From NCBI GenBank assembly GCA_027058735.1, contig JALURZ010000158.1, positions 1 to 9,725 on the forward strand: a DNA stretch of 9,725 bases, given 5' to 3'. A model generated the notes under the pieces. That model had not been told where the DNA came from and ran no database searches. It worked only from the letters and a program-made list of their open reading frames with translations. This DNA comes from Hyphomicrobiales bacterium. Its GTDB lineage: Bacteria > Pseudomonadota > Alphaproteobacteria > Rhizobiales > JALURZ01. A program made the position numbers and the translations under genes. Below are positions 1 to 6,358 of this stretch, one piece after another. Each line of letters begins with the position of its first letter. Within the stretch, counting starts at the first letter, position 1.

Positions 1-2
1 AC

Positions 3-707
3 GACAAAACACAACACCGGCACCTCACTCGGCGCGCGACGCTGGCGGGCTTGCTCGCTTCGACGGTGACCGGCTGCGCGAGCCTGGGAAGCGGTTCGCC
101 CAGCTTTGTTTCGGCCGGCCGTCGGCTTGAGATGTATGCGGCAATACCCGATGAGAAGTTTCCCATCCCTGCGGTGAAGCTGTCGGAGGTCGAGCCGAAA
201 TATTACCGTCAGGAAGTCAACTATGAAACCGAGGAAAAACCCGGCACGATCGTGGTGGATACGGGAGAATTTTTCCTCTATCTGGTGCGCGACAACGGGC
301 GCGCGCTGCGCTACGGCGTTGGCATCGGGCGGGCCGGTTTTGCCTGGGCGGGCCGCGCGGTTATCGGGCGTAAGGCAAAATGGCCGACCTGGACGCCGAC
401 GATCGACATGATCAGGCGCGAGCCCGAGCTCATCAAATACGCAAGCGGCATGCCTCCGGGCCTGCACAATCCGTTGGGCGCGCGCGCCTTGTATCTGTAT
501 CAGGACAACAAGGACACCCTGTACCGCCTTCATGGCACGCAGGAAGCCTACAGCATCGGCCGGGCGGTCTCGAGCGGCTGCATCAGACTGCTGAATCAGG
601 ACGTCATCGATCTCTACGAGCGGGTTGGGCGAAGGACCCCCGTTCTTGTGCTCCCCCCACCGGGCGGCGGTGCGGTCAAACCGCTGGTGCACAAGCACGA
701 AGTCTAG
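3..707 (+). CDS. L,D-transpeptidase, YkuD (ErfK/YbiS) family, 5'-truncated by the window edge
   Basis: This is a periplasmic cysteine transpeptidase of the ErfK/YbiS/YcfS/YnhG type, which acts on peptidoglycan tetrapeptides to make 3-3 crosslinks or attach proteins. The YkuD domain starts near GTIVVDTGEFFLYLV and includes the catalytic pair: His in RLHGT (codon 531-533) and Cys in SSGCIRL (codon 579-581). The motif has Ser where many members have His (SHGC). The frame is open to the left edge with no stop. A TTG at 51 is possible, but it would discard TRRATLA, which resembles a twin-arginine motif, and half of the hydrophobic stretch before VTGC (66-77), a good lipobox. The true start is therefore probably just before the window, and the product a lipoprotein. 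About 234 residues are visible, so the gene is nearly complete. The tail after the domain is short and basic. The TAG stop lies within TCTAGAGC, the start of a possible intergenic repeat. The family call is firm; the Tat and lipoprotein calls are inferred from motifs. Confidence 0.9.
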   Translation, partial: DKTQHRHLTRRATLAGLLASTVTGCASLGSGSPSFVSAGRRLEMYAAIPDEKFPIPAVKLSEVEPKYYRQEVNYETEEKPGTIVVDTGEFFLYLVRDNGRALRYGVGIGRAGFAWAGRAVIGRKAKWPTWTPTIDMIRREPELIKYASGMPPGLHNPLGARALYLYQDNKDTLYRLHGTQEAYSIGRAVSSGCIRLLNQDVIDLYERVGRRTPVLVLPPPGGGAVKPLVHKHEV

Positions 708-765
708 AGCGTGTCCGGATCCGAGGTCCGCAGGCCTTGGTTGGCGGCGGTTTTTCGGAAAATTT
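703..765. repeat. Possible degenerate Rhizobiales-type intergenic repeat
   Basis: The stretch begins TCTAGAGCGTGTCCGGAT (starting at 702) and ends GCGGTTTTTCGGAAAA. These two ends resemble those of short intergenic repeats I recall from Hyphomicrobiales genomes, which begin TCTAGAGCATGTCCGG and carry GCGGTTTTCCGG some 20-30 nt later. The stop codon of the upstream transpeptidase gene would come from the repeat. Only one copy is visible, so repetitiveness cannot be shown here. Inside it is the perfect palindrome CGGATCCG (716-723). I see no convincing rho-independent terminator for either converging gene. Confidence 0.25.
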
Positions 766-842
766 TGGTAGCGGGAGAGGGACTCGAACCCCCGACACGC
801 GGATTATGATTCCGCTGCTCTAACCAGCTGAGCTACCCCGCC
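766..842 (-). tRNA. tRNA-Met (anticodon CAT), probably the elongator
   Basis: Read on the minus strand this folds as a complete 77-nt cloverleaf. It has a 7-bp acceptor stem (GGCGGGG with TCCCGCT, including G1-U72 and G7-U66 wobbles), a D arm GCTC/GAGC with loop AGCTGGTTA, an anticodon stem GCGGA/TCCGC with loop ATCATAA (anticodon CAT), a 5-nt variable loop GTGTC, a T arm GGGGG/CCCTC with loop TTCGAGT, discriminator A and an encoded CCA. It lacks the initiator hallmarks (C1-A72 mismatch, GGG/CCC anticodon stem), so it is not tRNA-fMet. CAT is also the gene anticodon of tRNA-Ile2, which decodes AUA after lysidine modification. The overall sequence resembles alphaproteobacterial elongator Met, but identity cannot be proven from one gene. 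A T-run just after CCA may help termination. Confidence 0.95.
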
Positions 843-902
843 ACTGATCCGGTCCGCCGCGCACCTCCTCAAAGGCCCGCCGATACGCCCGGCCCGCGCG
901 GG

Positions 903-931
903 ATATAGGGCCGCGCATCCGCACCTGTCAA
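903..931 (-). promoter_or_regulatory. Sigma-70 promoter of tRNA-Met
   Basis: On the minus strand a perfect -35 box TTGACA (926-931) is followed by a 17-nt spacer and the -10 box CTATAT (903-908). This places the transcription start near 895, about 53 nt before the mature tRNA 5' end. It lies in the gap between the end of pntB (961) and the tRNA, so the tRNA can be expressed independently of the upstream transhydrogenase operon. The GC-rich segment after the start may contain a stringent-control discriminator; this cannot be judged from sequence alone. Confidence 0.75.
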
Positions 932-960
932 GCGCTCCGGCGGCAAGCCCCCGGCCACCG

Positions 961-2358
961 CTACAGCGCCTTGACGATCTCCTCGGTCATCTTCTTGGCG
1001 TCGCCCAGCACCATCATCGTGTTGTCCCGGTAAAACAGCGGATTGTCGATGCCGGCATATCCCGACGCCAGCGAGCGCTTGTTGAACATCACGGTGGCCG
1101 CCTTCCAGACCTGCAGCACGGGCATGCCGTAGATCGGGGAAGAGGGGTCGTCTTCCGCCGCCGGGTTGGTGACATCATTGGCGCCGATGACATAGACGAC
1201 ATCGGCCTGGGGGAAATCGTTATTGATATCCTCAAGCTCGAAGACTTCGTCATAGGGCACATTGGCTTCCGCCAGCAGCACGTTCATGTGGCCCGGCATG
1301 CGCCCGGCCACCGGATGAATGGCATAGGAGACCTTGACGCCTTCGCCCTTCAATTTGTCGGCCAGTTCGCGCAACGCGTGCTGGGCCTGGGCCACCGCCA
1401 TGCCATAGCCGGGCACGATGATCACGTGGCCGGCGTTCTTCATGATGAAGGCCGCATCGTCGGCGGACCCCTGCTTGACCGTGCGGGCCGCCGCATCGTC
1501 GCCCTGGGGTCCCGCGGCCTCGCCGCCGAAACCGCCCAGAATGACATTGAAGAACGACCGGTTCATGCCCTTGCACATGATGTAGGACAATATGGCGCCC
1601 GAAGACCCCACCAGCGCGCCGGTGATGATGAGAGCGGTGTTGCCGAGCGTAAAGCCGATACCCGCCGCCGCCCAGCCGGAATAGGAATTGAGCATCGAGA
1701 TCACCACCGGCATGTCGGCACCGCCGATGGGAATGATGATCAGCACGCCGAGCATAAACGCCAGCAGCGCCAGCGCCCAGAACACGACATGGCTTTCGGT
1801 GACCGCGAACAGGTAGATCAGCGCAACGAGCGAAAGTCCAAGCGCCAGATTGAGCGGATGCTGGCGCGCGAACGTCACCGGCGCTCCCGACACCAGCCCC
1901 TGCAATTTGGTGAAGGCGACGATGGAACCGGTAAAAGTGATCGCGCCGATCGCCGCGCCCAGCGCCATTTCCACAAGGCTCAGGGTCTCAATCCGGCCCG
2001 GCGCGCCGATCCCGAAGGCTGCGGGCGCATACAGCGCCGCGGCGGCCACCAGCACGGCGGCCATACCGACGAGTGAATGAAACGCGGCCACCAGTTGCGG
2101 CATGGCCGTCATCGGGATGCGCCGGGCGATCACCGCGCCGATGCCTCCGCCGAGCGCCAGACCGGCGATGATCAGCACCCAGGTCGCGCGCTGCTGCGGC
2201 GCGGAGACCCCGAGCGTGATGACGATGGCGAGGGCCATGCCGGCCATGCCGAACAGGTTGCCCCGGCGCGATGTTTCCGGCGACGACAGCCCGCGCAGCG
2301 CCAAAATGAACAGCACCCCGGTGCCCAGATAGGCAAGCGCGGCGAGATTGGCGGACAT
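961..2358 (-). CDS. pntB: Proton-translocating NAD(P) transhydrogenase, beta subunit
   Basis: This inner-membrane subunit carries the main proton channel (dII) and the NADP(H)-binding domain (dIII). The enzyme reduces NADP+ with NADH, driven by proton entry. The 465-residue product matches the usual length (E. coli PntB is 462). Hydrophobic helices fill about residues 5-275. His94 in AAFHSLVGMA and Asn224 in SMLNSYSGW correspond to the conserved channel residues His91 and Asn222 of the E. coli protein. The dIII domain (about 295-465) shows GYGMAVAQA (317-325), HPVAGRMPGHMNVLLAEA (from 348), GANDVTNPAA (392-401) and KRSLASGYAG (427-436). The start is the ATG of MSANLAALAY, one nucleotide after the pntAB stop and preceded by AAGGA 8 nt upstream, inside the end of pntAB. 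A reading frame extending to 2505 would overlap pntAB and adds unrelated residues, so I reject it. Last gene of the operon. Confidence 0.97.
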   Translation of the reverse strand: MSANLAALAYLGTGVLFILALRGLSSPETSRRGNLFGMAGMALAIVITLGVSAPQQRATWVLIIAGLALGGGIGAVIARRIPMTAMPQLVAAFHSLVGMAAVLVAAAALYAPAAFGIGAPGRIETLSLVEMALGAAIGAITFTGSIVAFTKLQGLVSGAPVTFARQHPLNLALGLSLVALIYLFAVTESHVVFWALALLAFMLGVLIIIPIGGADMPVVISMLNSYSGWAAAGIGFTLGNTALIITGALVGSSGAILSYIMCKGMNRSFFNVILGGFGGEAAGPQGDDAAARTVKQGSADDAAFIMKNAGHVIIVPGYGMAVAQAQHALRELADKLKGEGVKVSYAIHPVAGRMPGHMNVLLAEANVPYDEVFELEDINNDFPQADVVYVIGANDVTNPAAEDDPSSPIYGMPVLQVWKAATVMFNKRSLASGYAGIDNPLFYRDNTMMVLGDAKKMTEEIVKAL

Positions 2359-2359
2359 C

Positions 2360-2770
2360 CTACCGGTCCTTTTTCTTGTACATGGCCAGCATGCGCTGGG
2401 TGACGAGAAAACCGCCGAAGATATTGACGGACGCCAGCACCAGGGCCACGAAGCCGAGCCCCTTGGCGAGCGGGCTGGCATCGGCCAGCGCGCCGGAGGC
2501 CTCAACGCCGACCGCCAGCAGCGCCCCCACCACGATCACCGAACTGATGGCGTTGGTGACCGACATCAAGGGCGTATGCAGCGCCGGCGTCACACTCCAG
2601 ACCACGAAATAGCCGACAAAAATCGCAAGCACGAAGATCGCCAGCCGGAACACGCTCGGGTCGATTTCGCCACCCCCATCGCCCGCCGCCAGCGCCGCCG
2701 CGCCCGTCAGTACTGAAAAGAACACGCCCAATGCCGCAATTGCCAAAAGGCGCCCCGTCGTTTCCCTCAT
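2360..2770 (-). CDS. pntAB: Proton-translocating NAD(P) transhydrogenase, alpha2 (membrane) subunit
   Basis: This 136-residue membrane subunit supplies the alpha-side helices of the proton channel. In E. coli the equivalent region is the C-terminal end of PntA; here it is a separate gene, as in Rhodospirillum rubrum. The conserved core FRLAIFVLAIFVGYFVVWSV-TPALHTPLMSVTNAISSVI lies at about residues 41-80, followed by further helices (about 80-90 and 104-124) and a basic KKKDR tail. Residues 1-30 form an extra hydrophobic segment ending in ALAAG that looks like a cleavable signal peptide or an additional helix. The ATG is 3 nt after the pntAA stop, with AAAGG about 10 nt upstream, which favours translational coupling. 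Two of the four operon gaps being 1-3 nt fits equal production of the three subunits. Confidence 0.95.
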   Translation of the reverse strand: MRETTGRLLAIAALGVFFSVLTGAAALAAGDGGGEIDPSVFRLAIFVLAIFVGYFVVWSVTPALHTPLMSVTNAISSVIVVGALLAVGVEASGALADASPLAKGLGFVALVLASVNIFGGFLVTQRMLAMYKKKDR

Positions 2771-2773
2771 CGC

Positions 2774-3907
2774 TCAAACGCCTTTCTGCCTGACTGCATC
2801 GTGAACGATCACGCCATCCCTGGCAATGAGCGTTCCGGTTATGATTTCGTCGTCCCAGTCGATCGCCAGCGCTTTCTTGTCCCTGTCGATCATGGTTTCG
2901 GAGAAATTGTACAGGTTGCGGGCATAGAGGCTCGAGGCGTCGATCGCCAGCCGGCCGGCGACATTCAGGTACCCCATCAGCTTGACGCCCTTGTGGACCA
3001 CCAGCTCGCCGGGCTTCGACAGCGGGCAGTTGCCGCCACGCTCCACCGCCAGATCGACAATGATCGAACCGGGTTTCATGCTTTCAACCATCTTCCTGCT
3101 GACCAGAACCGGCGCGGGACGCCCGGGAATGAGCGCCGTGCAGATCACGATGTCCTGTTTGGCGATGGTATCGGCAATGAGGGCGGCCTGCTTTTTCTGA
3201 TAGGCCTTGCTCATCTCCTTTGCGTAGCCGCCCGCGGTCTCCGCGTCTTCCGCCCCGTCTTCCACCATCACGAATTTGGCGCCAAGGCTTTCGACCTGTT
3301 CGCCGGCGGCGCGGCGCACGTCGGTGGCGCTGACAACCGCGCCCAGCCGCCGCGCGGTGGCGATCGCCTGCAGGCCCGCGACCCCCGCCCCCATGACGAA
3401 GACCCGCGCCGGCGCGATGGTGCCGGCAGCCGTCATCATCATCGGCAGGGCGCGGCCGAACTCGGCCGCTGCATCGATCACCGCCTTGTAGCCGGCAAGA
3501 TTGGACTGGGACGACAGCACGTCCATGGACTGGGCGCGGGTGATGCGCGGCATGAGTTCCATGGAGAAAATGCTGACCCCCGAGCGGGCCAGCCCGGCGA
3601 GCCCTCCGGCATCGTCCCAGGGGTCCATCATGGCGGCCAGCGCCGCGCCTTTTTTCATTGCCTTGATCTGGGCCGATGAGGGACGCCGCACTTTCAGCAC
3701 CAGATCAGCCCTGGCCAGCGCGGCCACGCCCTTGGCGATCGTGGCGCCCGCCTGCCTGAAGTCGCGATCCTCGATCCCGGCGCGCACCCCCGCCCCCGCC
3801 TCAACCGTGACCCGGGCGCCGAGGGCTGCAAATTTCTTCACGGTTTCCGGCGTCGCCGCGACCCGCGGCTCGGCCGTGTCGTGTTCGGCCGCAATGGCGA
3901 TGATCAT
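2774..3907 (-). CDS. pntAA: Proton-translocating NAD(P) transhydrogenase, alpha1 (NAD-binding) subunit
   Basis: This 377-residue cytosolic subunit (domain I) binds NAD(H) and passes hydride to NADP in the beta subunit. It has the AlaDH/PNT N-terminal domain (about 1-135) and a Rossmann NAD-binding domain with VMGAGVAGLQAI (GAGVAG at 173-178) and the ribose-binding acidic residue Asp196 in SATDVR. The conserved RQD loop is visible as RITRAQSMD, with Arg121, Gln126 and Asp129 at the same spacing as R. rubrum Arg127, Gln132 and Asp135. GRPAPVLVS and GSIIVDLAVERGGNCPLS are further family signatures. The protein ends soon after the NAD domain, so this is the split form rather than the fused E. coli PntA. 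The ATG is preceded by a strong GGGGGG-type ribosome site about 10 nt upstream. It could be confused with alanine dehydrogenase, but the pntAB-pntB neighbours settle it. Confidence 0.97.
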   Translation of the reverse strand: MIIAIAAEHDTAEPRVAATPETVKKFAALGARVTVEAGAGVRAGIEDRDFRQAGATIAKGVAALARADLVLKVRRPSSAQIKAMKKGAALAAMMDPWDDAGGLAGLARSGVSIFSMELMPRITRAQSMDVLSSQSNLAGYKAVIDAAAEFGRALPMMMTAAGTIAPARVFVMGAGVAGLQAIATARRLGAVVSATDVRRAAGEQVESLGAKFVMVEDGAEDAETAGGYAKEMSKAYQKKQAALIADTIAKQDIVICTALIPGRPAPVLVSRKMVESMKPGSIIVDLAVERGGNCPLSKPGELVVHKGVKLMGYLNVAGRLAIDASSLYARNLYNFSETMIDRDKKALAIDWDDEIITGTLIARDGVIVHDAVRQKGV

Positions 3908-3985
3908 GGTTGTCTACCCCCCGGACCGGATCAACTCAAACGCCGTGTCGGCCCCCTGGAAAAACCATCCGGAAACGACCCGGCC

Positions 3986-4120
3986 TCACAGGAGAAAGAC
4001 CGCCAGCGCGATAACAACGACGGCGGTGGCGATGAGACCCCACTTCGTCATCATCAAAAAACGTTCATAGGTCTTTTCATGTTCGCTCATGTCCATCGTG
4101 TCTGGTGCATCTTCGCTCAT
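3986..4120 (-). CDS. Small membrane protein, aa3-type cytochrome c oxidase subunit IV family
   Basis: This 44-residue ORF is easily missed in gene calling. It has an acidic N-terminus (MSEDAPDTMDMSEHEKTYER), then FLMMTKWG and a single hydrophobic helix, LIATAVVVIALAVFLL, running to the stop. The arrangement (acidic head, HEKTYERF-like motif, one helix) matches the bacterial aa3-type cytochrome c oxidase subunit IV family, found mainly in alphaproteobacteria. In the Paracoccus and Rhodobacter oxidases this is a peripheral one-helix subunit with no proven catalytic role. The ATG has a good AGGGGA ribosome site 6-7 nt upstream. It is the first gene after the predicted operon promoter and lies 78 nt before pntAA on the same strand, so it is probably co-transcribed with the transhydrogenase. 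I recall the same pairing in other alphaproteobacteria. Family assignment is moderately strong; function is inferred. Confidence 0.8.
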   Translation of the reverse strand: MSEDAPDTMDMSEHEKTYERFLMMTKWGLIATAVVVIALAVFLL

Positions 4121-4171
4121 GACGGTCCCCTGCAAATAAACACTGCGCCGCAACGCCCGGAATCACGCGCG

Positions 4172-4199
4172 AATATAGCAGAGCACCGCGATGCGGCAA
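4172..4199 (-). promoter_or_regulatory. Predicted promoter of the oxidase IV-pntAA-pntAB-pntB operon
   Basis: On the minus strand, TTGCCG (4194-4199) and TATATT (4172-4177) are separated by 16 nt. The -10 box is preceded by TGC, which makes it an extended -10 element. The predicted transcription start is near 4165, giving a 5' leader of about 45 nt before the small subunit-IV-like gene. The next gene upstream, the M3B peptidase on the same strand, ends at 4275, so this promoter lets the operon be expressed separately. Confidence 0.55.
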
Positions 4200-4240
4200 G
4201 CGCACGATCGCGCCGTCGCGCTGCGGCATAGCGCCCCTGA

Positions 4241-4254
4241 TTGCGGATCCGCAA
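4241..4254. repeat. 14-bp perfect palindrome upstream of the pnt operon promoter
   Basis: TTGCGGATCCGCAA is a perfect 7+7 palindrome with no spacer. It lies between the end of the M3B peptidase gene and the predicted pnt operon promoter, about 42-55 bp upstream of the -35 box. The lack of a loop and of a T-run makes it a poor rho-independent terminator. A dimeric regulator site is the simplest explanation, but GC-rich DNA produces palindromes by chance. Confidence 0.35.
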
Positions 4255-4274
4255 AGCGCGTCGCGCGCGCCCGT

Positions 4275-6119
4275 TCATGATTTTTCCAGCGCCTCCAATT
4301 CATCGATGAGCCCTGAAATGACCGACAGGCCGCGGGTCCAGAATGACGGGTCGGAAGCATCCAGCCCGAAGGGTGCCAGCAGGGCGGAATGATGTTTGGA
4401 GCCGCCTGCGCGCAGCACGTCGAAATATTTTTCGGCAAAACCGCCGGGATTTTCCAGATAGACCTGATAGAGCGCGTTGACCAGACAATCGCCAAACGCA
4501 TAGGCGTAGACATAGAACGGCGCGTGAATGAAATGCGGCACCTGGCACCAGTAACACGCATATTCATCGCCAAGATCGAAGGCAGGGCCCAGGCTCTCGC
4601 GCTGTACGTCGAGCCAGATCTCGCCGAGCCGGGCGGCGGTCAGCTCCCCGTCGCGGCATTCGGTATGGACACGCTGTTCGAAGGTGTGAAAGGCGATCTG
4701 GCGGATCACCGTGTTGATCATGTCCTCAACCTTGCCGGCCAGCAGCGCGCGGCGGCCGCCCGGCTCGGCGGTTTCATCCAGCAGGGCGCGAAAGGTCAGC
4801 ATTTCGCCGAACACGCTGGCGGTTTCGGCGAGCGTCAGCGGCGTCTGCGACATCAGCATGCCCTGTTCGCCCGCCAGCACCTGATGCACCCCGTGGCCAA
4901 GCTCATGGGCGAGCGTCATGACATCGCGCATGCGGCCCTGATAGTTGAGCAGCACAAAGGGGTGGACGCTGGGCACGCAGGCGCTTGAAAACGCGCCGGG
5001 GGATTTGCCCGGGCGCACGGCCGCGTCGATCCAGCCATTGTCAAAGAAGCGCGCCGCGATCGCTCCCATTTGCGGCGCGAAGGCGTCAAACGCCCGCAGG
5101 ACGGTCCGTTGCGCCTGTCCCCACGGAATGTGGCGGTCCGGCGCCTCCGGCAACGGCGCGTTGCGGTCCCAGTGGGCCATGCGCTCAAGGCCGAGCCAGC
5201 GGCATTTCAGCGCGTAATAGCGGTGCGAAATCGCCCCATAGGCCGCACTGACCGAACCCACCAGCGCCTCCACGACCGGCCCCTCCACCCGGTTGGCCAG
5301 ATTGCGCGCGCCCAACAGCGTATCGAACCCGTGCCAGCGGTCGTAAATCTCCTTGTCCCGGGCAAGGGTGTTGGTGATGAGCGCGAACAGATCGGCCTGG
5401 GACCCGAAGGTTCGCGACAGGGCCAGGGCCGCCGCGCGCCGCTTCGAGCGGTCCGCGTCGCTCAGCATATGGGTGACCGGCTGGATCGCCAGACTTTCGC
5501 CATCGACGTCGAAGCGAAGCCGCGCGATGGTTTCGTCATAGGCGCGGTTCCAGGCAGACCGCCCGGTCACCGATTTTTCCTGAAACAGCCGCTCGATCCG
5601 GTCTTCAAGCTGGTGCGGGCGCTCCTTGCGCAAATCCTCGATCCATGGGCGATAGCGGGCGAGGTCGGGGTGCTCAAACGCCTTGTCGAGGAGCACATCG
5701 TCGAGACGGTTCAATTCCAGCGTGAAAAACACCAATTCACTGGACAGCGCCGTCAGCCGGGTCTGCATGTCGCCATGGAACTTGGCGTTCGCGGGGTCCG
5801 TCATGTCTGCCGCATAGACCAGGGCCGCATAGGACCACAGCCGCACCAGCAGTTCCCGGGCCTGTTCATAATCGGCGATGGCGCGGGCCAGTTCAGACCC
5901 TGCCTCCCTGCCCGCCGCCATGTCCGCAAGCCTGCCCCGGCAACGTTCGTTCAGGGTGGTGATATCGTTTTTCAGCTGCTCAAGATCAGCCGCGATCTGC
6001 GGCGCATCGGGCGCGGAATAGAGATCGGCCAGCGACCATTCGGGCAACCGATCGGGGACATCGTCATTGGCCGCCGAGGAGGCCACGCGGCCGGTCCGGT
6101 GAAAAGTGCTGTGCGTCAT
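4275..6119 (-). CDS. pepF: Oligoendopeptidase F-type zinc metallopeptidase, family M3B
   Basis: This is a cytosolic zinc endopeptidase that degrades short peptides; no signal peptide is seen. The 614-residue product has the typical M3B size. An all-helical N-terminal region (about 20-200, oligopeptidase F N-terminal domain) precedes the M3 catalytic domain. The zinc site is TLAHELGHGVH, with His405, Glu406 and His409; the third ligand is likely Glu432 in LTLAETASVFGE. Downstream, HFIHAPFYVYAYAFG (about 529-543) is the conserved substrate-binding His/Tyr segment. The preceding stretch GKSPGAF...PSVHPFVLLNYQG resembles alphaproteobacterial members. I chose the ATG of MTHSTFHRTG, which has AGGAG 7 nt upstream. 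An extension to 6179 adds 20 residues without a ribosome site and is rejected. The gene appears monocistronic: its own promoter is predicted upstream and another promoter lies downstream. Natural substrates cannot be told from sequence. Confidence 0.93.
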   Translation of the reverse strand: MTHSTFHRTGRVASSAANDDVPDRLPEWSLADLYSAPDAPQIAADLEQLKNDITTLNERCRGRLADMAAGREAGSELARAIADYEQARELLVRLWSYAALVYAADMTDPANAKFHGDMQTRLTALSSELVFFTLELNRLDDVLLDKAFEHPDLARYRPWIEDLRKERPHQLEDRIERLFQEKSVTGRSAWNRAYDETIARLRFDVDGESLAIQPVTHMLSDADRSKRRAAALALSRTFGSQADLFALITNTLARDKEIYDRWHGFDTLLGARNLANRVEGPVVEALVGSVSAAYGAISHRYYALKCRWLGLERMAHWDRNAPLPEAPDRHIPWGQAQRTVLRAFDAFAPQMGAIAARFFDNGWIDAAVRPGKSPGAFSSACVPSVHPFVLLNYQGRMRDVMTLAHELGHGVHQVLAGEQGMLMSQTPLTLAETASVFGEMLTFRALLDETAEPGGRRALLAGKVEDMINTVIRQIAFHTFEQRVHTECRDGELTAARLGEIWLDVQRESLGPAFDLGDEYACYWCQVPHFIHAPFYVYAYAFGDCLVNALYQVYLENPGGFAEKYFDVLRAGGSKHHSALLAPFGLDASDPSFWTRGLSVISGLIDELEALEKS

Positions 6120-6151
6120 TGTGGTCTCCTGGCGATGCGGCGCTGGCAGGC

Positions 6152-6179
6152 AATATGGCGATCCGCACGCGGGTCGCAA
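6152..6179 (-). promoter_or_regulatory. pepF: Candidate promoter of the M3B peptidase gene
   Basis: On the minus strand, TTGCGA (6174-6179) and CATATT (6152-6157) are separated by 16 nt. Each box matches the sigma-70 consensus at 4 of 6 positions. The start would be near 6145, leaving a leader of about 26 nt that contains the AGGAG ribosome site. It is plausible but weak. Confidence 0.4.
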
Positions 6180-6220
6180 GCACGAAGATGTATCACACGA
6201 AAGACCCGGGCGGGCGCCTC

Positions 6221-6236
6221 TTAAGGCCGCCTTTAC
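6221..6236 (+). promoter_or_regulatory. CtrA-like site in the divergent pepF / response-regulator region
   Basis: TTAA (6221-6224), seven bases, then TTTAC (6232-6236) matches the alphaproteobacterial CtrA pattern TTAA-N7-TTAAC with one mismatch. It stands in the intergenic region between two divergent genes, where a cell-cycle regulator could act. A single one-mismatch match is weak evidence. Confidence 0.3.
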
Positions 6237-6241
6237 GGTTT

Positions 6242-6258
6242 TGGGTCATTCTGGGTCA
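6242..6258 (+). repeat. Tandem TGGGTCA direct repeat, 10-bp period
   Basis: TGGGTCA occurs at 6242-6248 and again at 6252-6258, separated by TTC. The 10-bp period is about one helical turn, so both copies would face the same side of the DNA, as in paired activator or response-regulator sites. It lies about 100 bp upstream of the response-regulator start. Confidence 0.4.
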
Positions 6259-6283
6259 GTGTTTTGTGCCGGTTGTGGTTCCC

Positions 6284-6306
6284 TCAACCCTGTGCAGGGG
6301 GGTTGA
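6284..6306 (+). repeat. Inverted repeat TCAACCC-N9-GGGTTGA upstream of the response regulator
   Basis: The 7-bp arms TCAACCC (6284-6290) and GGGTTGA (6300-6306) flank nine bases and can also form an inner CCCT/AGGG hairpin. It is followed 11 nt later by a short T-run (6318-6323), too far away for a standard terminator. The arms share TCAACC/GGTTGA with the repeat over the promoter of the downstream transpeptidase gene (7886-7910), in the opposite order. It ends 52 nt before the ATG, so a role as an operator or leader hairpin is possible. I find no clear sigma-70 promoter for the regulator in this region. Confidence 0.45.
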
Positions 6307-6358
6307 AGCAAACAGCGTTTTTTGCGAACCGAAAACCAATGAGTAGAGTATTTGCGTA

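Noticed and set aside
766..842. Initiator tRNA-fMet
   Set aside because: It has a paired first acceptor position (G1-U72) and no GGG/CCC anticodon stem, unlike initiator tRNAs.
932..960. GC-rich hairpin as terminator of the pnt operon
   Set aside because: The possible stem is imperfect and has no T-run; read-through into the tRNA cannot be excluded.
2359..2505. N-terminal extension of pntB by 49 codons
   Set aside because: The extension reads out of frame through pntAB and yields Trp/Arg/Pro-rich sequence; the ATG at 2358 begins the family N-terminus and has a ribosome site.
6144..6160. TGGCAGGCAATATGGC as a sigma-54 promoter
   Set aside because: The -24 GG and -12 GC elements are mis-spaced (GG falls where GC is needed), so it does not meet the GG-N10-GC rule.
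5070..6224. A 384-codon open frame antisense to the M3B peptidase
   Set aside because: Same GC-bias artefact; the sense frame has the HELGH zinc site and conserved flanks.
6284..6330. Rho-independent terminator upstream of the response regulator
   Set aside because: The hairpin and the T-run are 11 nt apart and the T-run is followed by GCG, so the arrangement is not a standard terminator; no gene on the plus strand ends just before it.
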